From Candidatus Magnetocorallium paracelense (GTDB taxonomy: Bacteria > Nitrospirota > Thermodesulfovibrionia > Thermodesulfovibrionales > Magnetobacteriaceae), in assembly GCA_029001845.1 (NCBI GenBank), contig JAREWP010000090.1:1-64000 (forward strand): a DNA stretch of 64,000 nt, read 5' to 3'. The notes under the pieces are model-generated. The model made no database searches and was not told where the DNA came from. It saw nothing but the letters and a program-made list of their open reading frames with translations. Within the stretch, counting starts at the first letter, position 1. Every line of letters starts with the position of its first letter. Shown here piece after piece: positions 26,402 to 35,394 of the stretch. A program made the position numbers and the translations under genes.

Positions 26402-27556
26402 TTAATCCAAAAGTGTCTCAAAAACTTCCATATGTCTCTGCACCCATGGCTTAAGATCCAGCCTGTCAACGGCTCTTTGCCTTGCAGCCTCGGAATAGTG
26501 CTTTAAATTTTCGTACACTTTCAGCACTGCCCGGGCCAATAGCTCCGGGTCCGGCCATATCTCACGATCCCACGTATCTTCAACAGGCACGCATATACCG
26601 GCTTCCATGCCAACAAGTTCAGGTACTCCGCCACTGTGGGAACAGACAACAGGTAAACCGCAAGACATTGCTTCCACAACAACTCCGGGGCTGGGATCTT
26701 TGTACTTTGTATGTAATAAAATGTGTGCTCTATGAAAAATGTCAGTAGCCTTTGATTGACTATAGGTTCCTACAAAGTCCACATGACCTGCAACACCTAA
26801 AGATAAAGCAAGTTCTCGGGCCTTGGCCCTTGCTTTGTTTCTATTGTTGATCCAGTTCAGTTGCCCTGTAACGAGCAAACGGATTTTTTGCCTGCTATGC
26901 TTCAGAAGATAAGCGATTGTTCGAAATGCAACCTCCAGACGATAGAATTCATATTGGTTACCGCCAAGCAGAAGAACCAACTCACCGGATCGATTCGGTT
27001 GATATGGAGGGATAAAAACATCGGTGTCCACACAATTATATAGAATTTCCCCGGGTCCTGACCGTTCTCCAAGAAACCTGTTTGCGCTCATTTTGCAAAA
27101 CTTGCTTTGGTAAAAGACATAATCGGCATTATGCAATAATCGTTTTAAGGGATGATTCATTGTTTCCCAACCATCCCCGTGTCTCGGATACATAATACCA
27201 TTTTGATTGACAACAAGCTTTGCTTTTTTTCGAGAGGCAAGCCGCACAATCTGACGCCACTCCGCCGGTAAAACGCTGCTGCCTAAATAAAGAATATTAA
27301 AGGAAAATAAGGTATTGGGTAAATATTGATTCAACCGTTGAAATTTTATGATCCCTCCTCTACCCTTTATTGGTTCGCCTAAATCCGGAATATGAGGATA
27401 ACCGTAAAAAACAGCGGGGTGCCGGTATTTAGGAGAAGAAAAAGCGATCTTCAGCCAAAAGCGGCTTTTTTTCGTAAAGATAAGAAAACTGAGGAGAAAT
27501 TTAATGAAGTATTTTATCCACGATTTATAGCTCATAGTTCTTAGTTCATGGCTCAT
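26402..27556 (-). CDS. Glycosyltransferase family 4
   Basis: 384 residues. The GT-B C-terminal domain has LLLGGNQYEFYRLEVA, FVGTYSQSKATDIFHRAHI and SPGVVVEAMSCGLPVV (E-x-M-S-C-G GT4 motif) followed by HSGGVPELVG. The N-terminal acceptor domain is less typical. The first residues (MSHELRTMSYKSW) are encoded by ATGARCY words, giving two in-frame ATGs (27556 and 27535); the real start may be either. It is a retaining glycosyltransferase, probably for the same glycan as its neighbours. Confidence 0.8.
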   Translation of the reverse strand: MSHELRTMSYKSWIKYFIKFLLSFLIFTKKSRFWLKIAFSSPKYRHPAVFYGYPHIPDLGEPIKGRGGIIKFQRLNQYLPNTLFSFNILYLGSSVLPAEWRQIVRLASRKKAKLVVNQNGIMYPRHGDGWETMNHPLKRLLHNADYVFYQSKFCKMSANRFLGERSGPGEILYNCVDTDVFIPPYQPNRSGELVLLLGGNQYEFYRLEVAFRTIAYLLKHSRQKIRLLVTGQLNWINNRNKARAKARELALSLGVAGHVDFVGTYSQSKATDIFHRAHILLHTKYKDPSPGVVVEAMSCGLPVVCSHSGGVPELVGMEAGICVPVEDTWDREIWPDPELLARAVLKVYENLKHYSEAARQRAVDRLDLKPWVQRHMEVFETLLD

Positions 27557-27565
27557 AGTTCATTG
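27528..27565. repeat. ATGARCY array at a gene start
   Basis: Words ATGAACTATGAGCCATGAAC and following (minus strand) run across the start of the GT4 gene and encode its first residues. Confidence 0.8.
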
Positions 27566-27589
27566 TGTTTTTGGGGGATTGTTTGATGG

Positions 27590-29110
27590 TTATTGCCAGA
27601 AAAGTTTTTTTAGTATGGGAGATGATTTTGTTGTGTCTCTGATTGTTTTTAGTAGACGTACATCCCAGAGCATCCTATACCATCCGATCTTAAAGCGTAG
27701 CTTTATTATTGTGGTTAAAGGTAAAATGGCTGTTTTGGCTGCGATTATTGAGAAGGTTTTTTTATTATACTTTTTCGTTATGGCAGATGGTAAGAAAAAT
27801 GCATTCTTGACCAGGTAGCGATCTTTTTTGGCAATCCACGGGTAATCGATTGCGCTGTCTCCGGTTCCATATAGATTTCCACTATCGTTTTCTTTCACAA
27901 GGTAACGATCCACCCACTCTTCAAAAGATTTGGGAATCCTATAATGATATTTTTCAGCAATTTCCGAATAGAGCTCTCCTCCGGCATACATGCGATAATA
28001 TTGTGGCCCGACAATGTCTACCTTTTCTACTTTCGATAAAATCCATCCGATTAAGTTTAAGGTTTTACAATAATCTTTATATGTCTCTCCCGGAATTCCG
28101 ATTAAAAAAGAGGCATTCAATATGATTTCCGGAAAACAGGACATCATTTCAACCATCTTTTTTATTTGTTCCACTTGCAGGCCCTTTTTTAGTGTTCTCA
28201 GAATCTTATCGGAACCGGATTCCAAACCAAATTTGAGCCTGTAGCATTTGATTTCCGTTAAATCCTTAAGCACTTCCCCATTAATGTGATTCTCTCTGAT
28301 ATCGGAAACCCTGCTCAATGCTTCCCAATGAAAATGAAACCCCTTTTGCCGGTAAATTTTTATAAATTCGAGAATTCTTTCTTTGCTTTGGAAAAAATGT
28401 TCATCTCTGAAGTAAATCCTTTTGGGATCATATCGCTCTATCAATGTTTCAACTTCCGCAATAAACTCACCGGCCGAGCGACCGCGATATTTGCTTGACG
28501 TAATGGAATTGAAGCAAAAGGTGCATTTATAAGAGCAACCACGACCGGTAAGTACTTGGGCGACATTTTTAAAAGATTCGGTGACTTTGCTATCAAGCAA
28601 TGAATAATCCATATTATAAAACTCAACAGGAGACGCAGGTGAAGTACGCTTTACCTCCTCTCCTGCTTTATAGACCAATCCGGGGATTTTGCGAAAATCG
28701 GGTTCCGAACCTGGCAAACGTAACTCCTCAATTAAAGAGGCAGCCGTTTCCTCTCCATCCCCATAAGCGACAAAATCGATATTTTTGTATTTCACGGATT
28801 GTTCCGGAAATAAAATGGCATGTGCGCCGCCAATAATAACTTTGCATGCAGGTTTTCTAGTTTTTACAAAATCGGTAATTTTCTTCACAAAAGGCGTATC
28901 AGATGATAAACAGGTCAAACCGACTAAAGAGGTTTCCGGTAAAAAATGCAAAATTTTTTCAAATATTACCTCTTCGTCATAAAGACTGGCATCAATCAAT
29001 CGAACACGATACCCTTTCACATTACGAAGATAACTACCAACACTCAAAACACCCCACGGCACATTGGTGTCACGATTTTTATGATCGGGATTAATTAAAA
29101 GAATATCCAA
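27590..29110 (-). CDS. B12-binding-type radical SAM enzyme
   Basis: 506 residues. N-terminal domain with DILLINPDH, IGGAHAILFPE (about 93-103) and YGDGEE (116-121); radical SAM core with Cys192-x3-Cys196-x2-Cys199 (GRGCSYKCTFC). It is similar in layout to the enzymes at 19186, 24772, 37141 and 54012. The C-terminal part (about 390-500) is basic and hydrophobic, possibly membrane-associated, as in other envelope-acting members. Reaction unknown; a methylation or carbon-skeleton change on a sugar or lipid is the best guess. Confidence 0.8.
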   Translation of the reverse strand: MDILLINPDHKNRDTNVPWGVLSVGSYLRNVKGYRVRLIDASLYDEEVIFEKILHFLPETSLVGLTCLSSDTPFVKKITDFVKTRKPACKVIIGGAHAILFPEQSVKYKNIDFVAYGDGEETAASLIEELRLPGSEPDFRKIPGLVYKAGEEVKRTSPASPVEFYNMDYSLLDSKVTESFKNVAQVLTGRGCSYKCTFCFNSITSSKYRGRSAGEFIAEVETLIERYDPKRIYFRDEHFFQSKERILEFIKIYRQKGFHFHWEALSRVSDIRENHINGEVLKDLTEIKCYRLKFGLESGSDKILRTLKKGLQVEQIKKMVEMMSCFPEIILNASFLIGIPGETYKDYCKTLNLIGWILSKVEKVDIVGPQYYRMYAGGELYSEIAEKYHYRIPKSFEEWVDRYLVKENDSGNLYGTGDSAIDYPWIAKKDRYLVKNAFFLPSAITKKYNKKTFSIIAAKTAILPLTTIIKLRFKIGWYRMLWDVRLLKTIRDTTKSSPILKKLFWQ

Positions 29111-29112
29111 AC

Positions 29113-29272
29113 TATGGCAGCTGATAGCTCATAGCTGATAGTTCATACATAGCTTGCAGTTTTTGGCTCATAGTTACATATACCCTCAGTTCAAAGCCAC
29201 AAACTATCAACAATGAGCTATGAGCTATGAGCTATGAACTATGAACTATGAACTTTCTTGCTATGAACTAAC
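29113..29272. repeat. ATGARCY array with inverted arms
   Basis: Left arm (29114-29170) carries GATAGCTCATAGCTGATAG words, mixing the GCTCATA and GCTGATA types; right arm (29213-29272) carries ATGAGCTATGAGCTATGAAC words. The right arm encodes the last residues (HSKKVHSS) and stop of the glycosyltransferase gene at 29239. Confidence 0.85.
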
Positions 29273-30201
29273 TTCAAATAATTGTCTGCAACCTCTTTGA
29301 GGGAAGGGATTGAGATGCATTTTTGTCTGTATGAGTATTCGGAAACCAATTGGTCCAGTAGTTCCGGAATTTCTTCCTTTTGGGTAAATCCGAAGCCTGC
29401 TTTTTTTACAATTTCCTTATTTCCGCCGCTGTTTGCATAAATTGCCGGTAGATTACAGGCCAATCCCTCTAATAATGCATTAGAGCAGGTTTCATGACGT
29501 GCGGCGGTTATATATATGTCATGATTTCTAATGTGTTCGGCTAATTGTCGAGAGGGAACGGCCGGTATGGTTCGAATGTTTTTAAAATCCATAGGAGTGC
29601 GGCCGATGTAAGTAAAGTGATAACGGCGCCAATCCAGATTTTCGTCCAGCCATTTATATGTATCAAAACCCTTATTGGGGTGGGTAGACCAACCGGTAGC
29701 AATGATTTTAATTTTCTCTTGTCTGAGCAGGCCGGGTTTAGAGGGAGGATAAAAAATATCGGGATCAACGCCATTCATGATAACCACGGGAGACTTTAAA
29801 TGGATTCCCCTTTGATTGTGGGCCTCAAGACTGTATTGGGATTGAAAAACAGTTACATCGGCAAACTCGGAATTCGCTTCCCACTGTTGTTGGTCTGCAT
29901 CGTCTATATCGGTTCCTCGATATATTGATACAGGCCCGACCATACGATGAATAATCGTGCAATTCTTTCTGTCCAGTCTTTGCAGCAGTTCTTTATCAAA
30001 GGCAAAGGAGTTGATAATGGCGGCTTTTGTGTTTTTATTTATACAGTTTGTCTTCATTTTAAAATTCCGCTTTATCAACTCTTTTTTTAAGGCCAAAAAA
30101 AATTGATTGGATCCGCCATAGGGAGGTCGATAAAATTTATGAAAAAGAGCGATATCGCAATTCGTAAATTTTGAGTATGTTTTTTTGAAAAAAATCTTTA
30201 T
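29239..30201 (-). CDS. Glycosyltransferase family 4 with non-standard or lost start codon
   Basis: The frame encodes a compact GT4 protein: HRMVGPVSIYRG, VTVFQSQYSLEAH, IIATGWSTHPNKGFD and NALLEGLACNLPAIYAN. The nearest standard start is a TTG at 30096, but the frame continues upstream through FHKFYRPPYGGSNQFFLALK, the conserved GT4 N-terminus, aligned with PRNKGGGSNTFAYNF in the paralogue at 34456-35394. The frame is open to a TAA at 30214-30216 and contains no ATG, GTG or TTG there; the best-placed codon is ATA (30201), preceding AAG ATT TTT. From there the protein has 320 residues, near the paralogue's 312. Either a rare start is used or the original ATG was lost. A modular repeat begins immediately upstream. 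Its C-terminus is encoded by repeat words. Confidence 0.7.
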   Translation of the reverse strand: MKIFFKKTYSKFTNCDIALFHKFYRPPYGGSNQFFLALKKELIKRNFKMKTNCINKNTKAAIINSFAFDKELLQRLDRKNCTIIHRMVGPVSIYRGTDIDDADQQQWEANSEFADVTVFQSQYSLEAHNQRGIHLKSPVVIMNGVDPDIFYPPSKPGLLRQEKIKIIATGWSTHPNKGFDTYKWLDENLDWRRYHFTYIGRTPMDFKNIRTIPAVPSRQLAEHIRNHDIYITAARHETCSNALLEGLACNLPAIYANSGGNKEIVKKAGFGFTQKEEIPELLDQLVSEYSYRQKCISIPSLKEVADNYLKLVHSKKVHSS

Positions 30202-30211
30202 TCTCTTAGCC

Positions 30212-30429
30212 GTTTATAAATGAAATCGTGCGCAAAAAAGCAACAATATTTATAAATGTCAAATTCCAAAGCTCAAAGGCCAAATCAATGACAAAGCTCA
30301 AATGTCAAAAAAAGGGAAGTGAGCAGGCTTTGACATTTAGTCATTTGGATTTGATTTGACATTTGGTTTTTGTCATTTGTCATTAATAGGTAGCAGGAAA
30401 CCTTTTTGGTTCTGGCTTTGCCAGGTTAG
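30212..30429. repeat. Modular intergenic repeat, shell copy A with CAAATGTCAAA core
   Basis: About 215 bp almost identical, in reverse orientation, to 52588-52815 (around seven differences, including a 13-bp duplication in the other copy). Shell end 1 is TTTATAAATGAAATCGTGCGC; shell end 2 contains the hairpin CTGGC-TTT-GCCAG and GGTTAGG. The core has arms of CAAATGTCAAA / TTTGACATTTG words around a spacer AAGGGAAGTGAGCAGG. It overlaps the last 18 codons of the gene ending at 30373. Confidence 0.9.
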
Positions 30430-31578
30430 GCATTGTTTAATGAGGTGGTAATATTTTTCAGCAATAACAGAAGTACAATAGTGGTCCATAACGGTTTGGC
30501 GTGCTTTTAAACCGGTTTCCGCACGGAATTCATGATTCTCCGTGAGCAGGCGTAATGCGGATAACCACTCTTTTGTTGTTGAAACGATCATACCTCCACC
30601 ATTGTAAGTAAGTGCTTCAATATAGGATTGCTGGGGAGCAGCCAGAACAGGCAAACCGGCAGCCATTCCTAATGTGATTTTATATTCCGTATGACAAACT
30701 TCATAGGAATTAACCAACTTTTTTGGGGAAATGATGATATCACACTGCGAGAGTAACCAGGCATAGCCATAATCGCTATAGGGTACAAAGTAGCATTTAA
30801 TATAGTGAGACAACCGGTTCATGGCGTCTGGAAAGCGATCCGAAACGAGAATGAGTTCAGCATTTGAGAGCTTGGCAAATACATCCTCAAGTAATAGTAA
30901 GTGGTCTGCTTTAAAGGAAATACCGCTCCACACCAATCGTATTGTTTTTGCTTTGCCATGTTTGCGAACAAATCGGAATATATCGGGGTTTACATTGTCT
31001 GGAATCCAAAATGTGTTCGGGTTATATTTTTTGATTAACTCACATAACATCGTAGAGTCCCCTATACAGATATCTGCAAGAGAGGTCATCCGAATCGCGT
31101 CTTTCTGTTGTTGTCTCGTTGGTTGATTACTGTAAGAGCCGAACTCTCCCCACACTTCATAGTAATTTACATTGGCGTCAAAGATTACTCTCCCGCCTCT
31201 TTTTTTTATTCTTTCCGCCTCTTTTTGCTCTGCTTCTCCCATTGCTTTAAAAAAAATAACCACATCATATCGTTGTTCCGGAGAATAAATCGAATTATTC
31301 ATCTCTCCTTTGTTTTTATTCATCCACAGTGCATTGTTCGATACACGCATCCTGTAAGATCCAGTAAGATGATTGAATGCAGTAAGGGGAGTATCCAGCC
31401 GATTAAAGACCCAGGCTACTTTTATCTTATTTTCGCCTTCATATCGATGAGTCTGTAATTTCCCGAATCTTCTTAATAAAAAACGATTCCATATTCTTAT
31501 TTTGTTTATGCTTGATGTAATTAGAAAGACAATCCAGGCGGGTAGTGTTATGTTAAAAAAAGATAGTTCATAGTTCAT
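30373..31578 (-). CDS. Glycosyltransferase family 4-like, both termini repeat-derived
   Basis: 401 residues. A GT-B-type protein with IRLVWSGISFKADHLLLL at the interdomain region, LILVSDRFPD, and the late motif YEVCHTEYKITLGMAAGLPVLA, which matches the acidic donor-binding block of GT4. The first six residues (MNYELS) come from ATGARCY words and the last 18 (from LTWQSQNQKGF) from the modular repeat at 30212-30429. The core enzyme therefore seems intact while both ends are repeat sequence. It precedes the GT4 gene at 29239 in transcription order. Confidence 0.7.
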   Translation of the reverse strand: MNYELSFFNITLPAWIVFLITSSINKIRIWNRFLLRRFGKLQTHRYEGENKIKVAWVFNRLDTPLTAFNHLTGSYRMRVSNNALWMNKNKGEMNNSIYSPEQRYDVVIFFKAMGEAEQKEAERIKKRGGRVIFDANVNYYEVWGEFGSYSNQPTRQQQKDAIRMTSLADICIGDSTMLCELIKKYNPNTFWIPDNVNPDIFRFVRKHGKAKTIRLVWSGISFKADHLLLLEDVFAKLSNAELILVSDRFPDAMNRLSHYIKCYFVPYSDYGYAWLLSQCDIIISPKKLVNSYEVCHTEYKITLGMAAGLPVLAAPQQSYIEALTYNGGGMIVSTTKEWLSALRLLTENHEFRAETGLKARQTVMDHYCTSVIAEKYYHLIKQCLTWQSQNQKGFLLPINDK

Positions 31579-31595
31579 AGCTCATGGTTCATGGT
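31563..31595. repeat. ATGARCY array at a gene start
   Basis: Minus-strand words ACCATGAACCATGAGCTATG and ATGAACTATGAAC precede and include the start codon of the gene at 30373-31578, encoding MNYEL. Confidence 0.85.
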
Positions 31596-31624
31596 AAATT
31601 TACTTTTTGATTCTCATCTTCTGT

Positions 31625-32572
31625 TTATATCGTAAAGGGAATTAAAAAGCGAAAGAAGGAATGATACTCATGACCGGGTGAGATGCCTTCGTAATCACAC
31701 ACTTTGCACGCCGGTTGTTTATCTCTATTACGGTTAAGTAAGTGTGTGCGCATTGTGTTTATGGCATCGCCTTGCCAGATTTCGGAAAGAGGTTTTTCCG
31801 TAACATTTCCGACAGTGTTTGCAAACATTACATCATTACTGCAAACGGACACGGAGCCATCGGTTGTAATTGTTAACATTTCAAAGGGTCTGTAACAAAA
31901 GAGTGTAAATGGTCTTAACAAAGGCTCCATATCAGGATTTGATCCTGCTCTGTTTGTTTTCCATCTTTTGTCTCTATAGTTACGGGATGTGTAGTGGAAA
32001 GTAGTAGATCCAAATTGAGGAAATTTTGAACATAAGTTGAATAATCGGGTGGTTATTTCCGGATTGACATGATAATCATTGACATAACATGTATCCAGAC
32101 CGGCCTTGGATAGAAGTTTTACTTTTTTTTCTGTGAGCAATATTCCGTTTGTTTTTAATTCTACCATTGCCTTCGGGCATTCCTTCTTTGCAAAAGCGAT
32201 GAAGTCAAAGATACGTTCATCAAGCAAAGGTTCATTATTACAATAGGGTGAAATCCTGTATGGATACTCCATTCTTTTTAAGTCGCAGATAATTTTTTTG
32301 TATAGCTCTTTGGTCATTAACTGGTCCGGTCTGATCGAATTCAGAGCAGAGGCGGCGCAAAAGGAGCATTTGCCATTGCATATGGTTCTTGTTTCGATAT
32401 GAACGGTTTTTAAAATACCTGCTGAACGCGATTCCATGGTTTTTCGTAAGGAACGTTCTCGAATCAAGGCTTCCGAACATTGATATAACAAGAATGTTTT
32501 TATTTTCGGTATCCTAAGCAAACTTCTCACCAGAGGGGATAGATTTTTTTTCCATAGATCAACGGCCTGCAC
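31625..32572 (-). CDS. Radical SAM/SPASM-domain protein
   Basis: 315 residues. Core motif Cys65-x3-Cys69-x2-Cys72 in TICNGKCSFC; HIETRTICNGKC and NNEPLLDERI fit the SPASM-type subgroup. The C-terminal SPASM region has CYRPFEMLTITTDGSVSVC, then NVTEKPLSEIW and CKVCDYEG, enough Cys for an auxiliary iron-sulfur cluster. The start is a GTG at 32572 overlapping the oxidoreductase gene by 14 nt, so both are co-translated. In surface-glycan clusters such enzymes are linked to sugar oxidation or epimerisation; here the substrate is unknown. Confidence 0.8.
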   Translation of the reverse strand: MQAVDLWKKNLSPLVRSLLRIPKIKTFLLYQCSEALIRERSLRKTMESRSAGILKTVHIETRTICNGKCSFCAASALNSIRPDQLMTKELYKKIICDLKRMEYPYRISPYCNNEPLLDERIFDFIAFAKKECPKAMVELKTNGILLTEKKVKLLSKAGLDTCYVNDYHVNPEITTRLFNLCSKFPQFGSTTFHYTSRNYRDKRWKTNRAGSNPDMEPLLRPFTLFCYRPFEMLTITTDGSVSVCSNDVMFANTVGNVTEKPLSEIWQGDAINTMRTHLLNRNRDKQPACKVCDYEGISPGHEYHSFFRFLIPFTI

Positions 32573-33671
32573 GATATATTTCCTCTATCACCCGATGGGT
32601 TTCAACGGTAGATGAAAGGGATGTCGTCGTTCTTCCATGCTTTGGGGATGTAAGTTTCATAATAAATTCATCCACTATATGGTTATACGATCCCGGTGTC
32701 AAGGGGCCGTATTTTTTTATTCCCTTTAATTTAAATGATATATAGTTAAAAAATAACAGGAGAAATCTTATAACATTTTTTATGTTTTTACGTTTTGACA
32801 GATGTAAAAACAAATAATCAAGCCTGTTTGAGTCTCTCCGGTAACGCTGCCAAAAAGGGAAATAGCGGTTAGGGAACATAGACAGCTTCATATCGTCAAA
32901 AACAAGGAAATCCCTTGGTCCGACGAATATATGGCAATTATATGCCGGTAAATGGGGCATTGTCGAAGCATGGAGAAAAGAAGTCATGCCATTGCCAAAC
33001 GTAAGTATGGCAAGACAGGTATCTTCTACATCGATCCTATGATAGAGGTTGCTTTTTACGGACAATATATCATCTACATCGCCAAAGAGTGATATTAATA
33101 AATCTATATCATGAATCGCCTGATAGATCATTACCCCTCCGCCTGCATAATCATGAGTCGATTTTTCAGGACGCTTATAATAGTTTTTCGATCTTGGCAT
33201 ATATATATAGGAATGACTAAATAAAACTTCACCCAATCGATTATGGAGTTTTTCCTTTACGACCGTTAAAATTTCATTATAACGCTTTTGAAAGACAGCA
33301 CAGGCTGTCAAACCATTTGCTTCGGCATAATCACTTAAATCAAGGATATCTTTCTTTCGAAAAGCAACCGGCTTTTCTATGATTACATGTTTCCCATTTA
33401 TCAGGGCCTTTTTTGCAGTGGGAAAATGGTCGGCATTTGCATTGCAAATATCAATGGCTTTTATATTTCTATCCTCCAGTAATTTCTCCATGCTGTTAAA
33501 TTGTCTTAACTTGAATTTTTTAGACAGTTCCACTGCCCTTTCTTTATTTCGAGTATAGATTCCATATGGAGAGGCAAGACGGTTTTTCTTTATCACTTGT
33601 AAATGATACTCAGCTACCGGACCAGAGCCGATAAAGGCAAAATTAATTGGTGAGATTCCTTTTTTATTCAT
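32559..33671 (-). CDS. Gfo/Idh/MocA-family oxidoreductase
   Basis: 370 residues. N-terminal NAD(P)-binding Rossmann fold with FAFIGSGPVAEYH, NANADHFP and the family hallmark VIIEKPVAF (Glu-Lys-Pro). The C-terminal alpha/beta domain contains HDYAGGGVMIYQAIHDIDLL with the usual His-Asp pair, then a hydrophobic segment near 290-310. Family members oxidise, reduce or epimerise UDP- or CMP-linked sugars. It lies between a cytidylyltransferase and a radical SAM/SPASM enzyme, which suggests a nucleotide-sugar route in this sub-block. Confidence 0.85.
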   Translation of the reverse strand: MNKKGISPINFAFIGSGPVAEYHLQVIKKNRLASPYGIYTRNKERAVELSKKFKLRQFNSMEKLLEDRNIKAIDICNANADHFPTAKKALINGKHVIIEKPVAFRKKDILDLSDYAEANGLTACAVFQKRYNEILTVVKEKLHNRLGEVLFSHSYIYMPRSKNYYKRPEKSTHDYAGGGVMIYQAIHDIDLLISLFGDVDDILSVKSNLYHRIDVEDTCLAILTFGNGMTSFLHASTMPHLPAYNCHIFVGPRDFLVFDDMKLSMFPNRYFPFWQRYRRDSNRLDYLFLHLSKRKNIKNVIRFLLLFFNYISFKLKGIKKYGPLTPGSYNHIVDEFIMKLTSPKHGRTTTSLSSTVETHRVIEEIYRAGR

Positions 33672-33717
33672 ATTTATCCGGAAGGAAGATTACACTACTT
33701 CGTAACAGCTCACAGAA

Positions 33718-33750
33718 TTTAGACAGGAAAATCCTGTTATCCTGTCTAAA
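33718..33750. repeat. GACAGGA inverted repeat
   Basis: TTTAGACAGG at 33718-33727 and its exact complement CCTGTCTAAA at 33741-33750 enclose a nested AGGAAAATCCT. It lies between the cytidylyltransferase stop and the oxidoreductase start. A related GACAGGATA pair lies at 61875-61935. It could form an mRNA hairpin. Confidence 0.7.
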
Positions 33751-33759
33751 ATAACATGG

Positions 33760-34422
33760 CTAAACTCTTGTTTGTTTTCTTTGGATATAGAGAGCTTCCG
33801 CTCTTTCGAAATCCAACTCTGTATCAATATCAATCCCCTCTTCTTCGGGTACTTCAAAAAAATAGGGATCATTTTGTTCATGGTTCCAAAAATAGTGATG
33901 TTTAAGAAATCGCTCTTTATTAAAGATGTGAAATACATGAGCAACCTGGTATAGCGGTTCCGTTGTTTTGGTGTTTATATTGGTAGGGTCAAGAAAGTTT
34001 ATAGGTCTTCCGTCCATAAAATAGTACCACGTATGGCTCTTCACTACGGAAGTCATGCTTAAAAAACGTTGCTCTTCAAAAAAACGGGCGGCCCTTTCAA
34101 TGGTTTCAAAGGTCATAAAGGGATGGCATGCATTTATGACGATAATCGTCTCTTCCGGTATTTGAACCACATAATTCATAACCACCTCAATACGTTCGCC
34201 TTCCGCGCTCTCCCTATTTCTTTTAATTATTGTGCAATTATATTTCTCACCGATTTCAATCAATTCCGGTTCAAAGGCTGCAAAATAGAGTGTAAAGGCA
34301 TTCGTAGGTTTTGAGAATTTTTCCAGAGCAAGAGAAATTAGATTTGTATCACCAAAGTTTCTAAGCATTTTATTTTTGCATCTCTGACTTCCTACTCTGG
34401 CCTGAATAAGGGCAGCAATCAT
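33760..34422 (-). CDS. Cytidylyltransferase family protein (SpsF/NeuA/KdsB-like)
   Basis: 220 residues. The N-terminus AALIQARVGSQR is the nucleotide-binding loop of this family, with K in CKNKML; INACHPFM is in the place of the QPTSP-type strand, and GIDIDTELDFERAEAL near the C-terminus matches the metal-binding end of CMP-acylneuraminate synthetases. It should activate an acidic or other sugar as a CMP-sugar. It differs from the canonical NeuA-like gene at 61982, so two activated sugars may be made in this locus. Confidence 0.8.
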   Translation of the reverse strand: MIAALIQARVGSQRCKNKMLRNFGDTNLISLALEKFSKPTNAFTLYFAAFEPELIEIGEKYNCTIIKRNRESAEGERIEVVMNYVVQIPEETIIVINACHPFMTFETIERAARFFEEQRFLSMTSVVKSHTWYYFMDGRPINFLDPTNINTKTTEPLYQVAHVFHIFNKERFLKHHYFWNHEQNDPYFFEVPEEEGIDIDTELDFERAEALYIQRKQTRV

Positions 34423-34455
34423 TTTTTCAACCTCCTGTCATGGTTTCCGGACCCT

Positions 34456-35394
34456 TCACAGGTCCATATATTTTTTAAAAACAGTGTCAAAATGAAGATC
34501 GGTGCGCAGTAAGCATTTATCCCTAAAAAAAGAATAATCCTTTATCATTGTTTTCCATTCGCTTATGGGTAGTCCGCAATCTTTTACCAACTCTTTTGTT
34601 CCGCCAATGGGATGAAAACAAACCGGAACGCCTGTTAAGATAGACTCTATCACCGTGTTCGGGCAGGGATCGTTTTCAGAAGGGAAAAAAAGAAATTTCA
34701 TTTGCCGTAACAATATTTGCAATCTCTTTCTGTTAACAGGCCCTGAATAGGTAACATTTGGCAAGGATCGGAATGGATATTTTGACTTAAAATGGTTTCC
34801 CACAAGTAAAAACCGCTCTTCCCGATGTTTTTTTATGGTGTCATAAAGTATATCCAATCTCTTTTTGTCCCCCACTCCCCAGGTTACATGACCAATATAT
34901 TCACCGCTCTTTTCAGTGGGAAAAAATTCTGCAGGATCCGCTCCATTATGAATAATCTCATACTTTTGAGGATAATCTAAAAAGGAGTGCATATTTTCAA
35001 ATACAAACCTGCTTTGATAAACCGTTGCATCGGCAAAGCTGTTTATCCTCTTTATTGATGCATGTTTTAATCTGAAAAATTCATTTTCATTCTCTACCAC
35101 ATGTTCATCGATCCTATGGATGATAAAACATCCTTTATCCTTTGCCATAATAATTTTTTTAACATCTATCCTGTCGGCTATTATAACCGCCTTGTCTGAT
35201 TTGTTAATGTTATAAATCCAATTATATTTATTGCTGTTTTTTAAAAGCCATTTTTTGAAGTTATAAGCGAATGTATTTGAACCGCCTCCTTTATTTCGAG
35301 GTATAATGGATACAAAAACATTGACTTTACCGTTATGGTGTCTGTTTAAAACAGGTAAGGAGAGAAATTTTTGAATAAAAGGGACTACTTCCAT
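34456..35394 (-). CDS. Glycosyltransferase family 4, compact form
   Basis: 312 residues. N-terminal PRNKGGGSNTFAYNFKKWL, middle GHVTWGVGDKKRLDILYD, and C-terminal FFPSENDPCPNTVIESILTGVPVCF, which holds the Glu of the GT4 donor site. It is a paralogue of the product of 29239-30201 (shared GGSN-F, HR, VYQS-F and NTVIES/NALLEG blocks). The ATG at 35394 overlaps the radical SAM gene by 10 nt. A retaining cytoplasmic glycosyltransferase is the likely role. Confidence 0.8.
   Translation of the reverse strand: MEVVPFIQKFLSLPVLNRHHNGKVNVFVSIIPRNKGGGSNTFAYNFKKWLLKNSNKYNWIYNINKSDKAVIIADRIDVKKIIMAKDKGCFIIHRIDEHVVENENEFFRLKHASIKRINSFADATVYQSRFVFENMHSFLDYPQKYEIIHNGADPAEFFPTEKSGEYIGHVTWGVGDKKRLDILYDTIKKHREERFLLVGNHFKSKYPFRSLPNVTYSGPVNRKRLQILLRQMKFLFFPSENDPCPNTVIESILTGVPVCFHPIGGTKELVKDCGLPISEWKTMIKDYSFFRDKCLLRTDLHFDTVFKKYMDL

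Noticed and set aside
33690-33944. Second minus-strand frame overlapping the cytidylyltransferase gene
   Set aside because: No family signal; the main frame has the conserved end IDIDTELDF, so no frameshift is needed.
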